Position numbers and translations under genes: made by a program. From NCBI GenBank assembly GCA_000721375.1, contig JOGW01000013.1:164450-228449 (forward strand): DNA of 64,000 bases, given 5' to 3'. The number at the start of each line of letters is the position of its first letter. Position 1 is the first letter of the stretch. The notes under the pieces were generated by a model that was given only the letters and a program-made list of their open reading frames with translations, did not search any database and was not told the DNA's origin. This DNA is from Streptomyces sp. NRRL B-3428 (GTDB lineage Bacteria; Actinomycetota; Actinomycetes; Streptomycetales; Streptomycetaceae). Of this stretch, positions 61,992 through 64,000 are shown piece after piece.

Positions 61992-63680
61992 TCAGGCCTT
62001 GTCGTCCTCGGGCTCCTCGCCCTCCTCGTCGTCCTCGGCGTCCTTCGGCTCGTCCTCGGGCGCGACGAAGAGCGGCTGGTCGAGGGCGGGCTTGGCGGCT
62101 ACCGCCATGTCCTCCTCGTACTCCTCGTCATCGGGGTCGTAGTACTCGGCCCCGTCACCGGTGTCCTCGAGCTCGGACTCGTCGACATCGGACTCCTCGA
62201 CACGATCGGCGACGAACTCCTCGACCTCGTCACCGTCTTCGTCCTCTTCCTCGAAGGCGTCGACGAACTCCACACCGTCCATCTCGGCGAGCCGGTCGGA
62301 GGCGTTGGTGACGTGCTCCTTGTCGGCCTCGACCGTCTTGGCGAACCACTCACGCGCCTCGTCCTCGCGCCCCGCCTCGAGCAGCGCGTCGGCGTAGGCG
62401 TAGCGCAGACGCGCGGTCCACGGCTGTACGGAGTTCGAGGCCAGCTCGGGGCTCTGCAGCGTCACGATGGCCGCGTCGAGCTGGCCCATGTCACGCCGTG
62501 CACCGGCCGCGACGAGACGCATCTCGACCTGCCCGGCCTTGTCGAGCCGCTGCACCTCGGGCTCACCGGCCATGTCCAGCGCCTTCTCGGGACGCCCGAG
62601 ACCGCGCTCGCAGTCCGCCATGACGGGCCACAGCTCGGCGGAGCCGGTCATCCGACGCGCGGCACGGAACTCGGCGAGCGCCTCGGAGTACTTCTCGTTC
62701 GCGTACGCGGCGAAGCCGGCGGCCTCACGGACGGCGGCGACTCGGGACGCGAGCCTCAGCGCGATCTTGGAGTACGCGTAGGCCTGCTCGGGGTCCTCGT
62801 CGATGAGCTTGGCGACCATCACCAGGTTCTTGGCGACGTCGTCCGCGAGCCCCTTGGGCAGGCTCTGCAGCTCCTGGCGTACGTCCGGGTCGACCTCGAA
62901 GCCCGTGACGTCCTCCGGGATCGGCAGCCGACGGATCGGCTCACGGTCGCGGTCCCGGTCGCGGTCGTCACGGCCCCGGTATCCACCGCGGTCGTCGCGG
63001 CCCCGGTAACCGCCGCGGTCACCGTCGTCGCGGCGGCCGTAGCCACCACCGGAGGGACGCCCGCCACGGTCGTCACGCCCGCGGTACCCACCGCGATCGT
63101 CATCGCGGCGCGGACCGCCGTAGCCACCACCGGACGGGCGGCCACCACGGTCATCACGACGGTCGTCGCGGCGGTCGTTGTCGCGCCGGAAGCCGCCACG
63201 GTCGTCGTCACGACGCGGACCGCCGTAGCCACCACCCGAGGGGCGGCCGCCACGGTCGTCACGGCGCTCGAACCCGCCGCCGGAGGGACGGCCACCACGG
63301 TCGTCATCACGACGGAAGGACGGACGATCGTCACGCCGGTCGTTGTCCCGACGGAAACCACCACGGTCGTCATCACGACGCGGACCGCCGTAGCCACCAC
63401 CCGAGGGACGGCCACCACGGTCGTCACGACGGAACCCACCACGGTCACCACCGGGGCGACCACCACGGTCGTCATCCCGACGGCCACGGTCGTCATCACG
63501 ACGGAAGCGGTCGTCATCCCGACGGGGACCGCTCGGGCGGTCGTCACGCCGGCCGAAGCCACCTCGGTCGTTGTCCCTGCGCGGACCGCGGTCGTCACGA
63601 CCGCCGCGGTATCCGCCCCGGTCGTCGTCCCGGCGGCGCGGCTCGCGCTCCGGGCGATCGTCGGGAGAGTTGGTCGACAT
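61992..63680 (-). CDS. TPR protein with a long RGG/DR-rich disordered N-terminus and acidic tail
   Basis: A 562-residue cytoplasmic protein in three parts. Residues 1 to about 243 consist almost only of Arg, Asp, Gly, Ser, Pro and Tyr in DRGG, RRDDDRGG and GGRPSGGGYGG units; residues about 250-445 are helical TPR-like repeats (KLIDEDPEQAYAYSKIALRL, FAAYANEKYSEALAEFRAAR, YADALLEAGREDEAREWFAK); the last about 110 are strongly acidic (EEEDEDGDEVEEFVADRVEE). The TPR core matches the mycobacterial Rv1691-type protein, which sits at the same syntenic place but lacks such a head. AGGAG precedes ATG 63680. RNA binding or condensate formation is inference from composition. Confidence 0.88.
   Translation of the reverse strand: MSTNSPDDRPEREPRRRDDDRGGYRGGRDDRGPRRDNDRGGFGRRDDRPSGPRRDDDRFRRDDDRGRRDDDRGGRPGGDRGGFRRDDRGGRPSGGGYGGPRRDDDRGGFRRDNDRRDDRPSFRRDDDRGGRPSGGGFERRDDRGGRPSGGGYGGPRRDDDRGGFRRDNDRRDDRRDDRGGRPSGGGYGGPRRDDDRGGYRGRDDRGGRPSGGGYGRRDDGDRGGYRGRDDRGGYRGRDDRDRDRDREPIRRLPIPEDVTGFEVDPDVRQELQSLPKGLADDVAKNLVMVAKLIDEDPEQAYAYSKIALRLASRVAAVREAAGFAAYANEKYSEALAEFRAARRMTGSAELWPVMADCERGLGRPEKALDMAGEPEVQRLDKAGQVEMRLVAAGARRDMGQLDAAIVTLQSPELASNSVQPWTARLRYAYADALLEAGREDEAREWFAKTVEADKEHVTNASDRLAEMDGVEFVDAFEEEDEDGDEVEEFVADRVEESDVDESELEDTGDGAEYYDPDDEEYEEDMAVAAKPALDQPLFVAPEDEPKDAEDDEEGEEPEDDKA
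62940..63660. repeat. Degenerate tandem repeats encoding the RGG/DR head
   Basis: The coding DNA repeats units such as CCACCACGGTCGTCATCACG many times, corresponding to DDRGG-type peptides. Its short GC-rich units are prone to slippage or misassembly. Confidence 0.8.
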
Positions 63681-63745
63681 CGGTGACTCCTGTCCTAGGT
63701 ACCGCAGTCATTCTTGCGCAACCGCCAACCGGCCGCGCTTTGGCA

Positions 63746-63797
63746 GAAAACAAAAAAGGACCCCTGGTCCCAGCGTGAACGCTGGGACCAGGGGTCC
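63746..63797 (-). terminator. Rho-independent terminator of the rRNA operon
   Basis: An 18-bp perfect stem GGACCCCTGGTCCCAGCG / CGCTGGGACCAGGGGTCC with a 4-nt loop is followed on the minus strand by TTTTTTGTTTT. Confidence 0.95.
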
Positions 63798-63805
63798 TCC
63801 AATAA

Positions 63806-63907
63806 TTGTTCGGCGGCGTCCTACTCTCCCACAGGGTCCCCCCTGCAGTACCATCGGCGCTGTGAGGCTTAGCTTCCGGGTTCGGAATGTAACCGGGCGT
63901 TTCCCTA
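63806..63907 (-). rRNA. 5S rRNA, lacking its 5' strand
   Basis: The minus strand shows AGGGAAACGCCCGGTTACAT, CCGAACCCGGAAGCTAAGCC, GCGCCGATGGTACTGCAGGG and GGGAGAGTAGGACGCCGCCG, then AAC, the conserved actinobacterial 5S body and 3' end. The first about 20 nt (the GTTTCGGTGG... strand that pairs with CGCCGCCGAAC to form helix I) and the usual roughly 80-nt spacer to 23S are absent; 23S-flanking sequence joins directly at position 63908. The gene is therefore about 100 instead of 120 nt. Either this copy is damaged or the assembly collapsed. Confidence 0.8.
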
Positions 63908-63922
63908 GTGGACGCGAGCAAC

Positions 63923-64000
63923 TGAGGACAAGCCCTCGGCCTATTAGTACCGGTCAGCTCCACCCTTTACAGGGCTTCCACATCCGGCCTATCAACCCAG
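63923..64000 (-). rRNA. 3' end of 23S rRNA (gene runs off the window)
   Basis: The minus strand carries GAGCTGACCGGTACTAATAG and GCCGAGGGCTTGTCCTCA, the conserved 3' terminus of streptomycete 23S rRNA. Only the last about 78 nt lie in the window; the rRNA operon is transcribed toward lower coordinates. Confidence 0.9.

Noticed and set aside
62940..63660. CRISPR-like array
   Set aside because: The repeats are degenerate, lack unique spacers of uniform length, and are in-frame codons of the RGG head.

Overview
The window is chromosomal DNA from a Streptomyces-type actinomycete. Evidence: very high GC with G/C-ending codons, many GTG (and some TTG) starts, ATGA/GTGA stop-start overlaps, Tat-type lipoproteins, resuscitation-promoting-factor (Rpf) proteins, a DmdR/IdeR-type iron box, and a gene order matching the conserved actinobacterial block known from the Mycobacterium tuberculosis Rv1691-Rv1713 region. 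Reading downward on the minus strand this block is: TPR protein, HAD phosphatase, small protein, tlyA, nadK, recN, pyrG, Nudix, parA, scpA, scpB, rluB, cmk, der. Accessory cassettes are inserted between these genes. The window ends in an rRNA operon (5S and the 3' end of 23S, minus strand).

Layout. 1-2.6 kb: a cell-envelope glycosyltransferase coupled to a truncated unknown gene, and a divergent FkbM-type methyltransferase. 2.7-8.6 kb: a branched-chain amino acid/amide-type ABC importer with two divergent lipoproteins, a small zinc-ribbon-like membrane protein, a permease-permease-ATPase fusion and a second ATPase. 8.6-10 kb: two secreted Rpf/LysM cell-wall hydrolases. 10.6-11.8 kb: two coupled genes of unknown function. 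11.9-16.5 kb: der, acyltransferase, cmk, tyrA, aroH. 16.7-19.1 kb: DUF937 protein, an anchored exported protein, and a DUF6529 membrane/Rieske redox pair. 19.1-24.8 kb: an NAD-salvage and ADP-ribose operon (pnuC, nadR-like, NrtR-like Nudix regulator, ADP-ribosylglycohydrolase, nucleotidyltransferase) with a putative NrtR operator over its promoter; a second paralogous nucleotidyltransferase and a GNAT enzyme face it. 24.8-27.5 kb: an ECF-type sigma factor with a SnoaL-like tail and an MFS exporter, both preceded by the same promoter-like motif at identical internal spacing. 27.6-32.6 kb: rluB, scpB, scpA, a ParA-partner candidate and parA. 33-39 kb: ald, an NB-ARC/TPR protein, Nudix, pyrG. 39-46 kb: GH15 hydrolase, Tat-exported amine oxidase, APC permease and PucR regulator (probably amine catabolism). 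46-53.4 kb: glycosyltransferase, recN, FtsX-like permease, nadK, tlyA, a small protein, SCP2 protein. 53.5-59.5 kb: a siderophore-iron uptake cassette arranged divergently around one iron box. 59.5-63.7 kb: HAD phosphatase, DUF1015 protein, and a TPR protein with a long RGG/DR-rich disordered head and acidic tail. 63.7-64 kb: rrn terminator, a 5S gene lacking its 5' strand, and the 3' end of 23S.

The most distinctive observations are: the shared ECF promoter motif that predicts a sigma-MFS autoregulon; the NrtR-type operator and enlarged NAD/ADP-ribose operon; an ABC importer in which both degenerate motifs fall in the same composite ATP site; a TTA (bldA-type) codon as codon 2 of an Rpf gene; a ParG-like candidate partner for ParA next to ScpAB; and the truncated 5S rRNA, which may be an assembly artefact.
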